Of a DNA stretch of 64,000 nucleotides, positions 46,185 through 57,045 are shown piece by piece. Both the position numbers and the translations under genes were made by a program. The notes beneath the pieces were generated by a model. The model did not search any database, was not told the origin of the DNA, and worked only from the letters and a program-made list of their open reading frames with translations. Origin of the DNA: an uncultured Pseudomonadota bacterium. GTDB lineage: Bacteria > Pseudomonadota > Gammaproteobacteria > Burkholderiales > Thiobacillaceae. The stretch lies in assembly GCA_903835655.1 (NCBI GenBank), contig CAILNT010000129.1, forward strand, positions 1 to 64,000. Reading direction: 5' to 3'. The stretch's first letter is position 1; each line of letters starts with the position of its first letter.

Positions 46185-46390
46185 GGTCGGCATTGTATGG
46201 CCGCTTCGGGCTCGCCGCCTCAGCCCTGGCAAGTGAGAACGTTTCAATTTCGACAGGGCGCGGCCACCCCCGACGAGAACAGCACGAGTATATGACCGAG
46301 CGCCGTGCGACACTGGCCACCTGGACCGATCTCATGGCCTGCGGCGTATCTGGCCGGGCCAACGTGTCCCCCCCGCCGGGCGCCCCATGG

Positions 46391-46413
46391 AAAAGGGCAG
46401 CTCAAGGCTGCCC
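46391..46413 (-). terminator. Intrinsic terminator after rpmG
   Basis: Minus strand: GGGCAGC, loop CTTGA, GCTGCCC, then TTTT. A 7-bp perfect stem with a short T-run, 33 nt beyond the rpmG stop. Confidence 0.72.
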
Positions 46414-46446
46414 TGTACTTGCCGCTGGAGTCAACCACCCACCGGC

Positions 46447-46614
46447 TTATTTCAGCTTGATTTCCTTGTAAGCCACATGCTTGCGCGCCTTGGGATCGAA
46501 CTTGCTGATCTCCATCTTGCCGGGCATGGTCTTCTTGTTCTTGGTAGTGGTGTAGAAATGACCGGTGCCCGCGGTGGACTCCAGCTTGATTTTTTCACGT
46601 CCGCCTTTCGCCAT
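46447..46614 (-). CDS. rpmG: Ribosomal protein bL33
   Basis: 55 residues beginning [20 protein letters not shown] and ending '[17 protein letters not shown]', the full bL33 of the 50S subunit. It has no CxxC zinc pairs, so it is the zinc-independent (C-) form. 11 nt after rpmB; the pair is usually co-transcribed, often with radC nearby as here. Confidence 0.96.
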   Translation of the reverse strand: MAKGGREKIKLESTAGTGHFYTTTKNKKTMPGKMEISKFDPKARKHVAYKEIKLK

Positions 46615-46625
46615 GATCGTTCTCC

Positions 46626-46871
46626 TTACTGCGCAATGTCGGTGGACCGACTCGCGCGCAAATCGGCCAGGACGGTCTCGATGCCCTTCTTGTCGATCAG
46701 ACGCAGACCGGCGTTGCTGACGCGAAGTCGCACCCAGCGACTCTCGCTTTCCAGCCAGAAGCGGCGGGATTGCAGATTGGGCAGGAAGCGACGCTTGGTT
46801 CTGTTATTTGCGTGGGAGACGTTGTTACCCACCATCGGCTTCTTGCCGGTGACCTGACATACGCGGGCCAT
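46626..46871 (-). CDS. rpmB: Ribosomal protein bL28
   Basis: 81 residues: '[20 protein letters not shown]' and '[19 protein letters not shown]' are the bL28 signatures. Component of the 50S subunit. Followed by rpmG; radC lies upstream on the same strand with 63 nt between. Confidence 0.97.
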   Translation of the reverse strand: MARVCQVTGKKPMVGNNVSHANNRTKRRFLPNLQSRRFWLESESRWVRLRVSNAGLRLIDKKGIETVLADLRASRSTDIAQ

Positions 46872-46934
46872 GATTGTTACCCCTGCTACACGAATACGGA
46901 AAGTCCGCCTTTATACGCGAAACCTGCGCGGAGG

Positions 46935-47609
46935 TCAAAGCCATCCTCGTTCACAGAAGGAGAAACCTTCGCCGTCGGCGACGATGAAGTGGTCGATCAC
47001 CTTCACATCGACCAGCCCCAGCGCGGCCTTCAACTGCTCGGTCAGCCAGCGGTCGGCCTGCGAGGGCGAAGCCACGCCGGAAGGATGGTTGTGCGCCAGG
47101 ATCACGCCGGCCGCATTGTGATGCAAGGCGCGGATGACGACTTCGCGCGGGTACACCGAAGTCTGGGTGAGGCTACCCCGGAACAGCTCCTCGGCGGCCA
47201 GGACGCGGTTCTGGGAGTCGAGAAACACCCCCATGAAGACCTCATGGCGAAGGCGGCCCAGGCGCAGGCGCAGGTAATCGCGTACCGCGCCCGGCGAATT
47301 GAGTGCGTCGTCGTGCTTCATGTTTTCGCCCAGGGCGCGCCGCGCCATCTCCAGCACCGCCTGCAACTGCGCGTACTTGGCCGGCCCCATGCCGGGAAAG
47401 GCGCTGAATTCGGCCTGCGCGGCGTTGAACAGCCGGGTGAGCCCGCCGAAATGCAGCAACAGGTCGCGCGCCAGATCGACCGCGCTTTTTCCCGTCACGC
47501 CCACGCGCAAAAATATCGCCAGTAATTCCGCATCGGACAAGGCACCCGCTCCGCGTTGCAGCAGCTTTTCCCGAGGTCGATCGCCCTCGGGCCAATCGGT
47601 GATCGCCAT
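46935..47609 (-). CDS. radC: RadC family JAB-domain protein
   Basis: 224 residues: N-terminal helix-hairpin-helix part ('[20 protein letters not shown]') and a C-terminal MPN/JAB domain with the metal motif '[17 protein letters not shown]' (H-x-H...D). Cellular role remains unclear despite the name; not a proven DNA repair enzyme. GGAGGTG just upstream fixes ATG 47609. Confidence 0.93.
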   Translation of the reverse strand: MAITDWPEGDRPREKLLQRGAGALSDAELLAIFLRVGVTGKSAVDLARDLLLHFGGLTRLFNAAQAEFSAFPGMGPAKYAQLQAVLEMARRALGENMKHDDALNSPGAVRDYLRLRLGRLRHEVFMGVFLDSQNRVLAAEELFRGSLTQTSVYPREVVIRALHHNAAGVILAHNHPSGVASPSQADRWLTEQLKAALGLVDVKVIDHFIVADGEGFSFCERGWL

Positions 47610-47887
47610 GACACCTCCCGGATGCGGCTCGCGTGTGACGAGTCGCAAGGCGCGATTGCATGAACCTCGCCACGCGCGCTGCTTCTTTATAGCAGGCGGC
47701 TCCCCCCAAGCGTTCGCCTGATACTGGAATACCCAACAAAAACAATCAACTTTGTACGGTACGGATTGCGTCTCATAATGCGAACACAAACGCTTCCCTT
47801 CGGGTCATCGACCTGGGGCGGGCCTGAACGTGCATGCCGAGGCCCGGCCGCAGAGGAGCGGGGAATAACCGATACGGGAAGTACGCC

Positions 47888-48211
47888 ATGGGCATGTTGG
47901 AAACCTTCGAAAAAATGCTGGCCGCCGGCAAGGACAACCCCCTGCTGCGGTTTTCTCTGGGCAGCGAATATTTCAAGCTGGGCCAGCATGCGAGTGCGCG
48001 TGCGCACCTGCAAGCGGCGCTGGACTTCGATCCGGGCTATTCCGCCGCATGGAAATTGCTGGGGAGAACGCTCGCCGAAGCAGGCGACCTGGAGCAGGCG
48101 CGGGAAGCCTACCGTCGCGGCATCGCGGCCGCCCAGGAGAAGGGGGACTTGCAGGCGGCGAAGGAAATGCAGGTATTCGCCCGCCGCATCGAGAAGCAGT
48201 TGCCGGGTTAA
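47888..48211 (+). CDS. Tetratricopeptide repeat protein
   Basis: 107 residues with two to three TPR units: 'LLRFSLGSEYFKLGQHASAR', 'SAAWKLLGRTLAEAGDLEQA'. A small scaffold for protein-protein contacts; partner unknown. ATG 47888 begins the first helix. The 277-nt gap before it (47610-47887) is divergent to radC and holds no other gene. Confidence 0.8.
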   Translation: MGMLETFEKMLAAGKDNPLLRFSLGSEYFKLGQHASARAHLQAALDFDPGYSAAWKLLGRTLAEAGDLEQAREAYRRGIAAAQEKGDLQAAKEMQVFARRIEKQLPG

Positions 48212-48358
48212 CGGGCCGAGTAAGCCGCCCGCGGATCATGAACGTCTGGCCATGCCCGTTTCCCTCACCCCCAACACACCCAGAGATGACAGCCGGGTGA
48301 CGCCCGCTGCCGCCTTGGGCTACCATCCGTCAGATCGAACCCTACTCAGGAGCAACAC

Positions 48359-48625
48359 ATGGCGCGCACGGTGAATTGCGTAAAACTCGGCCGCGAAGCC
48401 GAAGGTCTGGATTTTCCGATGCTGCCCGGTGAACTGGGCAAGCGCGTGTTCGAAAACGTTTCCAAGGAGGCGTGGGCCGGCTGGATCAAGCTCCAGACCA
48501 TGATCATCAACGAGAACCGCCTCAACCTGGCTGATGCCCAGCATCGCAAGTATCTGATGGAACAGGCGGAAAAATATTTCTTCGGCGAGGGCGTCGGCGC
48601 TCCCGATGGCTTCAAGCCGCATTGA
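48359..48625 (+). CDS. yggX: Probable Fe(2+)-trafficking protein YggX
   Basis: 88 residues, full length: '[20 protein letters not shown]' with the conserved N-terminal Cys, 'ISKEAW-like [13 protein letters not shown]', and '[20 protein letters not shown]'. Implicated in iron supply and protection of Fe-S enzymes against oxidation. Its stop lies 1 nt before the ubiE start. Confidence 0.95.
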   Translation: MARTVNCVKLGREAEGLDFPMLPGELGKRVFENVSKEAWAGWIKLQTMIINENRLNLADAQHRKYLMEQAEKYFFGEGVGAPDGFKPH

Positions 48626-48626
48626 C

Positions 48627-49358
48627 ATGACCGACACCCATTTCGGCTTCAAGACCGTCGCGGAAGAGGAAAAGGCTGCCCGCGTCGCGGAGGTGTTCCA
48701 TTCCGTGGCGAAGCGCTATGACGTGATGAATGACCTCATGTCCCTGGGGCTCCACCGCATCTGGAAACGCTTCCTCTCCTTGCACGCGCGCGTGCGCCCG
48801 GGAGCGAAGATTCTCGATATCGCCGGCGGCACCGGCGACATCGCCCGCCTCCTGGCCGAGGATGCCGGCCCCGGCGGCGAAGTCTGGCTCACCGACATCA
48901 ACGGCTCCATGCTGGGCGTGGGCCGCGACCGCATGCTGGATCGGGGCCTGATGCTGCCAGTGGCGCAGTGCGATGCCGAGAAACTGCCCTTCCCCGGCGA
49001 GTATTTCGACCTGGTCACGGTCGCCTTCGGCCTGCGCAACATGACCCACAAGGAAAACGCCCTGGCCGAGATGCTGCGTGTGCTCAAGCCCGGCGGCAAG
49101 CTGATGGTGCTGGAGTTTTCCAAGGTGTGGAAACCGCTCGCACCGCTCTACGACACCTATTCCTTCCAGTTGTTGCCGCGTCTGGGCAGCCTGGTGACCA
49201 AGGATGCAGACAGCTACCGCTATCTCGCGGAATCCATCCGCATGCACCCGGACCAGGAAACGCTGAAGGCCATGATGGAATCGGTCGGCTTCCAGCGCGT
49301 GGATTACTTCAATCTCAGCGTCGGCGTGGTCGCACTGCACGTGGGCTACAAGATTTAA
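48627..49358 (+). CDS. ubiE: Ubiquinone/menaquinone C-methyltransferase UbiE
   Basis: SAM-dependent C-methylation step in ubiquinone (and menaquinone) synthesis. 243 residues; '[20 protein letters not shown]', SAM loop '[15 protein letters not shown]', and '[20 protein letters not shown]' are the UbiE signatures. hemF follows 30 nt downstream, so the two may share a transcript. Confidence 0.95.
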   Translation: MTDTHFGFKTVAEEEKAARVAEVFHSVAKRYDVMNDLMSLGLHRIWKRFLSLHARVRPGAKILDIAGGTGDIARLLAEDAGPGGEVWLTDINGSMLGVGRDRMLDRGLMLPVAQCDAEKLPFPGEYFDLVTVAFGLRNMTHKENALAEMLRVLKPGGKLMVLEFSKVWKPLAPLYDTYSFQLLPRLGSLVTKDADSYRYLAESIRMHPDQETLKAMMESVGFQRVDYFNLSVGVVALHVGYKI

Positions 49359-49388
49359 CCGCCCCTCTCACCCTCCCTGATCACGCCC

Positions 49389-50315
49389 ATGAACACCCAG
49401 CCGGTCAAGAAATTTCTCCTGGAATTGCAGGAACTCATCGTCGAACGCATGGAGCAGATCGACGGCAGCCCGTTTCGCCGCGACGCATGGGAACGCCCCG
49501 GTGGCGGTGGTGGCATCACGCGGCTGATCGAGGAAGGCGATTTCCTCGAACGCGGTGGCGTGAATTTCTCGCACGTGACCGGTGACCGGCTGCCGCCCTC
49601 GGCCAGCGCGCAGCGCCCGGAATTGGCGGGCCGTTCCTGGGAGGCGATGGGGGTTTCGCTGGTGATGCATCCGCGCAATCCCTATGTGCCCACCACCCAC
49701 ATGAATGTGCGCTACTTCGTCGCGACCCGGCCGGGTGAAGCGCCCGTGTGGTGGTTCGGCGGCGGCATGGACCTCACGCCTTATTACGGTTTCGAGGAAG
49801 ATGCCACACATTTTCACGCCATGTGCCGCCGCGCCCTCGATCCCTTCGGCGCCGCCTATCACCCGCGCTTCAAACAAGGGTGCGACGAATATTTCCACCT
49901 CAAGCACCGGAATGAGCCGCGCGGTATAGGCGGCATCTTTTTCGACGACCTGGCCGAGGGCGGATTCGAGCACTGCTTCAACCTCACGGAAAGCGTCGGC
50001 GACCATTTCCTCGCGGCCTATCTGCCCATCGTCGAACGCCGTGGCGACCTGCCTTACGGCGAGCGAGAACGCGACTTCCAGGCCTACCGGCGCGGTCGCT
50101 ATGTCGAATTCAACCTGGTATTCGACCGCGGCACCCTGTTTGGCCTGCAATCCGGCGGGCGCACCGAATCCATCCTGATGTCCATGCCGCCCATCGTGAA
50201 ATGGCGCTACGACTGGCATCCCGAACCGGGCAGCGAGGAGGCGCGCCTCTACAGCGACTTCCTGCGGCCGCGCGACTGGCTGGGTGAATTCAACACCGCC
50301 CCCGATGCAGCCTGA
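49389..50315 (+). CDS. hemF: Oxygen-dependent coproporphyrinogen III oxidase HemF
   Basis: Oxidative decarboxylation of coproporphyrinogen III to protoporphyrinogen IX using O2, so the host can live aerobically. 308 residues; '[20 protein letters not shown]', '[20 protein letters not shown]', '[16 protein letters not shown]' and '[20 protein letters not shown]' are conserved blocks. The end overlaps the next gene by 11 nt. Confidence 0.97.
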   Translation: MNTQPVKKFLLELQELIVERMEQIDGSPFRRDAWERPGGGGGITRLIEEGDFLERGGVNFSHVTGDRLPPSASAQRPELAGRSWEAMGVSLVMHPRNPYVPTTHMNVRYFVATRPGEAPVWWFGGGMDLTPYYGFEEDATHFHAMCRRALDPFGAAYHPRFKQGCDEYFHLKHRNEPRGIGGIFFDDLAEGGFEHCFNLTESVGDHFLAAYLPIVERRGDLPYGERERDFQAYRRGRYVEFNLVFDRGTLFGLQSGGRTESILMSMPPIVKWRYDWHPEPGSEEARLYSDFLRPRDWLGEFNTAPDAA

Positions 50316-53300
50316 CGCCGGTTACGAGCAGGGCACCGGGCCGATTCCACCCGACCCGGTCAGGCGCAGGAAGCGCCGCTTCCTGATCGGTGCGGTGATC
50401 CTGCTACTGCTGATCGTCGGCGCCGTATTCGCCGCCTATGAACTGATCGCCTCGCCCTTCCAGGCCATGCTGCTCGCCGGATACGGCAAGCGCCTGACGT
50501 TCCAGACCGAGGCCGGCGAAAATCCGGCCCTGCGCGTACCGAAATTCGGCCCCTACAACATCCGCAATGGCTATGCGGACCTGCCGCGATACGTGCGCAG
50601 ATTGAAGGCGAAAGGATTCGAGGTCACCGCCCAAGCGCGCGTCTCTCCAGACATGGCCCACATCCTCGACTACGGGCTGTACCTGCCCTACAAGGAGAAA
50701 TCGGTCACCGGCCTTTCCCTGCTCGATTGCAGCAACAAGCCGATCTACGAAACGCGGTTCCCGCGATATTCCTATGCGGACTTCAACGCCATCCCGCCGG
50801 TCATCGCCAACACCTTGTTGTTCATCGAAAACCGTGAGCTGCTCGACCCCAATCATCCGCAGCGCAACCCCGCCGTGGAATGGGATCGCCTGGCCGAAGC
50901 GGTGATGGAAAAAGCGATTCAGACCGTGGACCCCTCCCGCAACGTGCCGGGCGGCTCCACTCTGGCCACGCAGATCGAGAAATACCGCCATTCGCCCGAT
51001 GGTCTGACCATGACGGCGACCGACAAGCTCACCCAGATGGCCTCGGCCTCGCTGCGCGCCTACCTCGACGGCGAGGACACCCGCGCCACGCGGCGCCGCA
51101 TCGTCCTGGACTATCTCAACACCGTGCCGCTCTCCGCGACCCCGCGTTTCGGAGAAGTGAACGGCATCGCCGAAGGACTGGAGGCCTGGTTCGGGATCGA
51201 TTTCGCCAAGGCAAACCACCTGCTGATGCAGCCCGGCCAAACACCGGAAGCAGCGCGCGCGTTCAAGCACGTGCTGGGCCTGTTGATCTCGCAGCGCAAG
51301 CCTTCGTACCACCTCCTCGTCGGACGCCACAACCTGGACGCCTACACCAACACCTATCTCCGGCTGCTGGCCACGGCCCACGTCATCACCCCCGCCTTTC
51401 GCGACCTCGCCCTGGGGGAAAAGATCACGTTCCAGCGCAACGGCGGCAAACGCCCGGCGAGCGGCAGCTACGCAGAAAACAAGGCCGCGAGCACCCTGCG
51501 CGTGGAACTTGCCGGCAACCTGGGCATTCAACGCCTCTATGACCTCGACCGCATCGACCTGAAGGCCAACGTCACCTTGCATGCCACCACGCAGCGCGCG
51601 GTTTCCGATTTCCTGCGACGCCTGTCCGATCCGGTGGTGGTCGAGGCCGCGGGCCTCTACGGGCACTTGCTGTTCTCTCCCGGCGACGACCTGACCCGCC
51701 CGATCTACAGCTTCACCCTCTACGAGAATACCGAGGACGGTGCCATGCTGCGGGTGCAGGCGGACAACCTGGATCAGCCCTTCGACATCAACCGCGGCGC
51801 GAAGCTGGACATGGGCTCCTCGGCCAAGCTGCGTACCCTCATCACCTATCTGCAACTGGTGGCCGAGTTGCACGATCGCTATGCCGACATCCCGCCCGCG
51901 GAGCTCCAGAAACTGAAGATCGCCGACAAGGACCTGCTGCTGCAATGGGTGCGCGACTACCTCCTGCGCACCGAGGACAAGTCCCTGACACCCATGCTGG
52001 AGGCGGCGATGTCGCGGCAGTACTCGGCGAGTCCGGCGGAGGCCTTCTACACCGGTGGCGGGGTGCACCATTTCCACAACTTCCATAGCGCCGACAACGG
52101 CAAGGTGATGGACTTGTGGGAAGCCACACGCAATTCCGTGAACCTGCCCTTCATCCGCCTGATGCGCGATCTCGTGCGGCATTTCATGTACCGCGACGCG
52201 AACGGCGCCGCGACCATCCTGGCCGATCCCGATGACCCACGGCGCGAGGAGTACCTCAAGCAGTTCGCCGACAAGGAGGGCAAATCCTATCTCATCCGCT
52301 TTAACAAGAAATACAAGGGCTTGAAACCGGAGGAGACGAGCGCGGCCCTGCTCAACCACCTCACCGCCAACCCCAAGCGCCTGGCCGCCGTATTCCGCTA
52401 TCTGGAGCCGAACGCCGACGTGGCGGCCATGACCCGTTTCCTGAAGACACGGCTCAACAACCCCGGCAGGCTGGACGACAGCGATTACCAGTATCTGTTC
52501 GATACCTATGGGCCGGACAAATTCGACCTGGCCGACCGCGGCTACATCGCCCAGATTCATCCCCTGGAACTCTGGCTGGTCGCCTACCTGCGCGCCCATC
52601 CTGGCGCCGGCTGGCATGAGATCGTCAAGGCCAGCGAACAGGAGCGAATCGACGTCTACGACTGGCTGATCAACACCAGCCACAAGAACGCCCAGGACAT
52701 CCGTATCTACTCCCTGCTGGAGATCGAGGCCTTCCAGGAAATCCACCGCCGCTGGCGTCTCCTGGGTTACCCCTTCAGCAGCCTGGTCCCCTCCTACGCC
52801 ACCGCCATCGGCTCCTCCGCCGACCGACCCGCAGCGCTGGCAGAACTCATGGGCGTGATCGCCGACGATGGACTGAAACTGCCCCCGGTCACTGTGACCC
52901 GCATGGAATTCGGCGCGGGCACCCCCTATCACACTGTACTCAAGCGCACCCGGCCGGAACCGAAGCGGGTATTCCCGACGCAGATCGCAGCGGTGGTCAA
53001 ACACGCCCTGGCCGCCGTGGTCGAGGAAGGCACGGCGCGGCGTCTGCGCGGCGCCTTCGCACTCGGCGACGGCACCACTCTGGCAATCGGCGGCAAGACC
53101 GGGACCGGGGACGATCGCTTCGAAGTCTATTCCGCACGCGGCCAGGTGATCGAATCCAGGGTCATGAACCGCACCGCCACGTTTGCCTTCTACCTCGGGC
53201 CGCGTTTCTTCGGCGTGATGACGGTATTCGTGCCGGGCGAGGCCGCGGCGAACTACAGCTTCACCAGCGCCGTCGCCGTGCAGATCATCAAGGACATGGA

Positions 53301-53679
53301 GCCGGCCCTGCGCCCCCTGGTGCTGGGCAGCACAGGCCCGGAGAAGAGCTGGGAGGAACTGGCGAAGGCATTCGACGCCGAGGCCGGCGTGCCTGCACGC
53401 GCACCCCAGGCCTTGACGCCGACGTCCGCAGCACCGGCCGCGGAAAAGCCCGCGCCGGCGCCCGTCGTGAAGAAAACGCAGGAGAAGACGGCAAGGAAAC
53501 CGCTGGCGGTCAGGCCCAAGCCGACGCCCAAGCCAGTCTCGCCCCCCGAAGAGGAGGATGAACCGCCGCAGGCCCCACCACCGCCACAGATAGACAAACC
53601 CGAGCCGCCCCCACCGCAGCCGCCACCCGCCAAACCCAGGCGCGCCACCTGGCAGGAAGGCGACCATCCCCTGTTCTGA
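50305..53679 (+). CDS. Large class A penicillin-binding protein (glycosyltransferase/transpeptidase)
   Basis: 1124 residues, far longer than a usual class A PBP (about 650-850). N-terminal membrane anchor (about 26-46), glycosyltransferase domain with 'FIENREL' (173-179) and 'GGSTLATQ' (216-223), transpeptidase motifs SSAK (S505-K508), SVN (S611-N613) and KTGT (931-934). Extra residues between the SVN and KTG motifs (about 320) and a Pro/Lys/Glu-rich tail after about 1030 account for the size. The periplasmic tail may bind peptidoglycan or a partner. ATG 50305 sits inside the end of hemF. Confidence 0.85.
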   Translation: MQPDAGYEQGTGPIPPDPVRRRKRRFLIGAVILLLLIVGAVFAAYELIASPFQAMLLAGYGKRLTFQTEAGENPALRVPKFGPYNIRNGYADLPRYVRRLKAKGFEVTAQARVSPDMAHILDYGLYLPYKEKSVTGLSLLDCSNKPIYETRFPRYSYADFNAIPPVIANTLLFIENRELLDPNHPQRNPAVEWDRLAEAVMEKAIQTVDPSRNVPGGSTLATQIEKYRHSPDGLTMTATDKLTQMASASLRAYLDGEDTRATRRRIVLDYLNTVPLSATPRFGEVNGIAEGLEAWFGIDFAKANHLLMQPGQTPEAARAFKHVLGLLISQRKPSYHLLVGRHNLDAYTNTYLRLLATAHVITPAFRDLALGEKITFQRNGGKRPASGSYAENKAASTLRVELAGNLGIQRLYDLDRIDLKANVTLHATTQRAVSDFLRRLSDPVVVEAAGLYGHLLFSPGDDLTRPIYSFTLYENTEDGAMLRVQADNLDQPFDINRGAKLDMGSSAKLRTLITYLQLVAELHDRYADIPPAELQKLKIADKDLLLQWVRDYLLRTEDKSLTPMLEAAMSRQYSASPAEAFYTGGGVHHFHNFHSADNGKVMDLWEATRNSVNLPFIRLMRDLVRHFMYRDANGAATILADPDDPRREEYLKQFADKEGKSYLIRFNKKYKGLKPEETSAALLNHLTANPKRLAAVFRYLEPNADVAAMTRFLKTRLNNPGRLDDSDYQYLFDTYGPDKFDLADRGYIAQIHPLELWLVAYLRAHPGAGWHEIVKASEQERIDVYDWLINTSHKNAQDIRIYSLLEIEAFQEIHRRWRLLGYPFSSLVPSYATAIGSSADRPAALAELMGVIADDGLKLPPVTVTRMEFGAGTPYHTVLKRTRPEPKRVFPTQIAAVVKHALAAVVEEGTARRLRGAFALGDGTTLAIGGKTGTGDDRFEVYSARGQVIESRVMNRTATFAFYLGPRFFGVMTVFVPGEAAANYSFTSAVAVQIIKDMEPALRPLVLGSTGPEKSWEELAKAFDAEAGVPARAPQALTPTSAAPAAEKPAPAPVVKKTQEKTARKPLAVRPKPTPKPVSPPEEEDEPPQAPPPPQIDKPEPPPPQPPPAKPRRATWQEGDHPLF

Positions 53680-53808
53680 GTCCAGGCTGTGGTTTCCGGG
53701 ATCGATCGTCCCCATACCGCGTAGCCACGCCGGCAGCTTCGCGGGTCGTGCGCAGAACCGCTCCGGGCACGCGCATCCGCGTCGACTCGCACCCGCGGAT
53801 CGCCGTCT

Positions 53809-54564
53809 CTATGCGACGCTCTCGGCCGACGCCGGGCCTCCTATGGCTACCGCCACCGCTACCGCCACCAGGGCCAGGACGATAGCGGCCCCGGAAGGCA
53901 GGTCGAACAGTCCGGACGCGACCAGGCCCAGTGCGTACCCGGCAGCGCCGAGGAGATAACCGCGCACCAGGCGTCCCCGTGCGACCAGGGCCGGGACGAT
54001 CAGGCTGGCGAACACCAGATAGATGCCCACGACCTGGACCGAGGCGGTAATGGTGATGGCGAACAGGGCGTAGAAACCCAGCGGCGAGGCACGCCAGTTC
54101 AGGCCGAACCACGCGGCCAGCACCAGCGCCGTGACCATGGCCAGTGGCAGCAGGCCGACCCAGGTAGTCCAGAGGATCTGCCCAACCAGCAAATCCTGTA
54201 GGTGTTCCGCACCATGCGGGTCGTGGCTCATCAGGATCAGCGCGAAGCAGGCGGCGGCGACGAAGGTCGTGCCGATGATCGCCTCCTGCCGCGACGAGGA
54301 GCGCTGTTCCATGAGGTGCAGGAACAGGGCGCCCAGCAGGGCGGCCGTGACGGCACCGATCTGGGTCAGCCAGGGCCAAGCCTCACCGCCCAGGCTGTGC
54401 ACCAGCACGACGCCGAGACCCGCGATCTGGGCGATGGCCAGGTCGAGAAAGACGATGCCCCGCTTGAGCACCGCCTGCCCCAGGGGAACGTGGCTGGCCA
54501 GCACCAGCAGGCCGGCCGCGAAGGCAGGGGCGAGGATGGTCGGTTCGATGCCGCCGAGATTCAT
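53809..54564 (-). CDS. Zinc/manganese-type ABC transporter permease (ZnuB-like)
   Basis: 251 residues, seven to eight helices, of the ABC-3 permease family: 'LKRGIVFLDLAIAQIAGLGV' and 'QVVGIYLVFASLIVPALVAR' are conserved. Works with the metal-binding protein encoded 4 nt upstream in overlap. No ATPase gene is found beside it, although the family needs one. The 129-nt gap to the PBP gene end is without features. Confidence 0.85.
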   Translation of the reverse strand: MNLGGIEPTILAPAFAAGLLVLASHVPLGQAVLKRGIVFLDLAIAQIAGLGVVLVHSLGGEAWPWLTQIGAVTAALLGALFLHLMEQRSSSRQEAIIGTTFVAAACFALILMSHDPHGAEHLQDLLVGQILWTTWVGLLPLAMVTALVLAAWFGLNWRASPLGFYALFAITITASVQVVGIYLVFASLIVPALVARGRLVRGYLLGAAGYALGLVASGLFDLPSGAAIVLALVAVAVAVAIGGPASAESVA

Positions 54565-55460
54565 TTCATCGCTTCCTTGAGTTTCATCACCGTGTCCTCA
54601 TACAGCCCGAACAGGTCATGCGCCGCGGGCGACCCGCCCACGGTGTACGGCAACTCCACCGTGGGGATGCCGGCGTGTTCGGCCAGCCACTCGCCGGGTT
54701 TGGGCGACTGGTAGGCGGCATGCAGAATCATGCGCGCGGGCCGCGCCTTCTGATGTTCCAGGAGACTGGAAAGGAAGGACACGGAGGGGTCGATGCCGGG
54801 CTTGGGTTCGAGGTCGGCGACGATGGACAGGCCCAGCCAGTCGGCCAGGTAGACCCAGTTCTTGTGGTGCACCACCACTGCCACACCGCGCAGGCCGGCG
54901 GCCTGCTTCTCCCAGCGGGCGATGGCCAGGCCCATGCGCTTCTGGAAATCGTGGTTGCGCGCGGCATAATAGGCGGCGTTGGCCGGGTCCAGCTCCGCCA
55001 GGCGCTGCGTCAGGGCGACGGCCACCTTCAGCAGGTTGCGCGGATCGCTGATGAGATGCGGATTGCCGTCGGGGTGGATGTCGCCCTGGGCGCGGTCCAG
55101 CCGCGAGGGCTTCTCCAGCAGCGCCACATGCTGTGCGGCCTCGAAGGAACCGGGCAGGCCGGACTGGAGGCGGGCATTGCCCGATTGCCGCTGCAGCAGG
55201 GGCAGCCAGCCGATTTCCAGTTCCGCGCCAGTGCACACCAGCAAGTCGGCGTTGCGAGCCCGGGCTATCAGGGAAGGCCGCGCCTGGACGTGGTGCGGGT
55301 CCTGGAAGGCCGTGGTGGCGGAGGTCACGCGCGCCTTGTCGCCGGCCAGTTCCTCGGTGAGCGCGGCCCACTCCGGCTCGCAGGCGAGCACGTTGAGTGC
55401 GGCCTGGGCGCTTTGGCTGGCCAGCAAGAGGCCGGCGATGAAGATCAAAGACTTGAACAT
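54561..55460 (-). CDS. Periplasmic metal-binding protein of ABC transporter (ZnuA-like)
   Basis: 299 residues, signal peptide 'FIAGLLLASQSAQA', cluster A-1 fold. Metal-ligand histidines plausible in 'FQDPHHVQARPSL', 'DIHPDGNPHLISDP' and 'VVVHHKNWVYLADWLG'. It lacks the His-rich loop typical of ZnuA, so zinc or manganese cannot be decided. Lies between an outer-membrane protein gene and the permease gene. Confidence 0.85.
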   Translation of the reverse strand: MFKSLIFIAGLLLASQSAQAALNVLACEPEWAALTEELAGDKARVTSATTAFQDPHHVQARPSLIARARNADLLVCTGAELEIGWLPLLQRQSGNARLQSGLPGSFEAAQHVALLEKPSRLDRAQGDIHPDGNPHLISDPRNLLKVAVALTQRLAELDPANAAYYAARNHDFQKRMGLAIARWEKQAAGLRGVAVVVHHKNWVYLADWLGLSIVADLEPKPGIDPSVSFLSSLLEHQKARPARMILHAAYQSPKPGEWLAEHAGIPTVELPYTVGGSPAAHDLFGLYEDTVMKLKEAMK

Positions 55461-55500
55461 GATGCTGCTTCCTCGTGTGGATGGACTCGCGCTGGGGCGA

Positions 55501-56838
55501 TCAGAAATTGTGCGCGCCGTGGGGCCCCAGGCTGTAAATGTATTGCAGCGATAACTGCTTGTCGTCCGGGTTGCCCGACATGGCGTGGTCGCGCGCCCAT
55601 TGCAGGCGGAACTGGGAAAACTCGCTGGGCGAGAAGTCCGTCATCAGGCTCCACTTTGTCGGATCGTAAGCCGCCGGCAACAAAGTGGCGTTGTTGGTAC
55701 CGTAGTCGATACCGCCGTGGTTGAGTCGGTCATAACGCAAGCCCGCGCGCCAGGACGGCATGAACTGCCAAACCCCTTGCGCGTAGTAGCCGGTCTGTTT
55801 GCCGTGATAGCCCCCGGTTTTCACGTCGTTAAGCAAGTCGCCGCCCTCGTCGCGCTGGAAAAACTCGCTCTGGAACTTGAAGTTGCGATCCTTGGGGTTG
55901 CCTTCCGGCGCCCATTTCCAGACGAAATCCGCGATCCATGTGTTCGACGACCCGCTGAAGCGCGTGTTTGCGGCGATGCCTGCGGTGTCGGTCACGAGGC
56001 TGGCGCGGTCGAGCGGCCGCGCCGACAGATAGGACAGGCCGGCACGCCAGGACTGGGAATTGCCGAGATCGTCACCGACATGGACGTAGGCGGCCCAGTC
56101 GCCGGCGCCGTTGCGATCCACAGCACTGCCAGGGAAAGCTGCGCCATTACCTACTTCCGCGCCGAATTCCACGAAGGTATCGCTGGGGGCCAGCCACTTG
56201 AGTTGCAGCCCGTCCTGGACCAGGTGCTCACCGAACAGGGTCTGGTACATCAGATTGTTGTCGACGAAATCCCAGGCGTGCGGGTGCTGCTCGTTCTGGT
56301 AGCCGATGCCGGAAATATAGCGGCCGCCCTTGAGGGTAAAGCCATGGTCCAGGCTCAGGCTCTGGAACCAGGCTTCCTCGATGCTCGCCTGATCGTCGTG
56401 CAGGACGATGTTGGTGGATCCGCGGAAATACGGGTCGATGTTGGCGGCCACGACCAGTTCCGTGTCGTTCAGGGAAAAGCCGCGCGAGGGCGCGGTAATG
56501 GCGGCATCCTGCAAATAGCCCGTGGGTAGGCGGGTGCCCGCCTTGCGGTTGACATAGCCGCCTTGCAGGATCAGGGAGATTTCCGGGTTGAAGGCATTGC
56601 CGTTGGCCGGAGCAGGTACCGCCGGATCGGCCGTGGCCCGGGCCGCATTTACGCCTTCGTTCGATTTCGCCAAGCGCCCTTCCATTTCCTGGAGGCGGGC
56701 CTCGTAGACGGCCTGGAGGTCTTTCAACTTCTGCTCGAACTCACCGCGCAGAGCAGCGATGTCGGCGTCGCTCACCGCCAGCGCCGGCATGGGGAGCACG
56801 GCCGCCAGGGCGGCGGCGAACAGGGTGGGCTTGAACAT
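55501..56838 (-). CDS. Outer membrane protein/porin linked to metal uptake
   Basis: 445 residues: signal peptide ('LFAAALAAVLPMPALAVSDA'), a short coiled-coil ('LRGEFEQKLKDLQAVYEARL'), then a beta-barrel ending in a C-terminal Phe ('YIYSLGPHGAHNF'), the outer-membrane assembly signal. Related proteins with this coiled-coil start often sit next to zinc ABC genes and may admit the metal. First of the three-gene group; 40 nt separate it from the binding-protein gene. Confidence 0.75.
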   Translation of the reverse strand: MFKPTLFAAALAAVLPMPALAVSDADIAALRGEFEQKLKDLQAVYEARLQEMEGRLAKSNEGVNAARATADPAVPAPANGNAFNPEISLILQGGYVNRKAGTRLPTGYLQDAAITAPSRGFSLNDTELVVAANIDPYFRGSTNIVLHDDQASIEEAWFQSLSLDHGFTLKGGRYISGIGYQNEQHPHAWDFVDNNLMYQTLFGEHLVQDGLQLKWLAPSDTFVEFGAEVGNGAAFPGSAVDRNGAGDWAAYVHVGDDLGNSQSWRAGLSYLSARPLDRASLVTDTAGIAANTRFSGSSNTWIADFVWKWAPEGNPKDRNFKFQSEFFQRDEGGDLLNDVKTGGYHGKQTGYYAQGVWQFMPSWRAGLRYDRLNHGGIDYGTNNATLLPAAYDPTKWSLMTDFSPSEFSQFRLQWARDHAMSGNPDDKQLSLQYIYSLGPHGAHNF

Positions 56839-57045
56839 GGCGTTTCCTTTCGAGTCGGGTGGAGCCTGACCGCTCGCCGGGTGAATCCGGCGCGAGACGG
56901 TGGCGGATGCTATCGCGATGGCCGGCCGGTGAGGATGCTGCGGCGTGTAAAGTCTGGCAAGGCCAGCCCGCGTGAAGCGTGGCCGGGGCCAAGCGCGGGC
57001 AGCCAGGGTTAAAATCCAGGCTGACGATAGATAAAGGTAGCCGTG

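Noticed and set aside
50404-53715. An 1103-codon open frame antisense to the large PBP gene
   Set aside because: It is the complement of a GC-rich gene with strong codon bias; its protein shows low-complexity Gly/Arg/His patterns and no domain.
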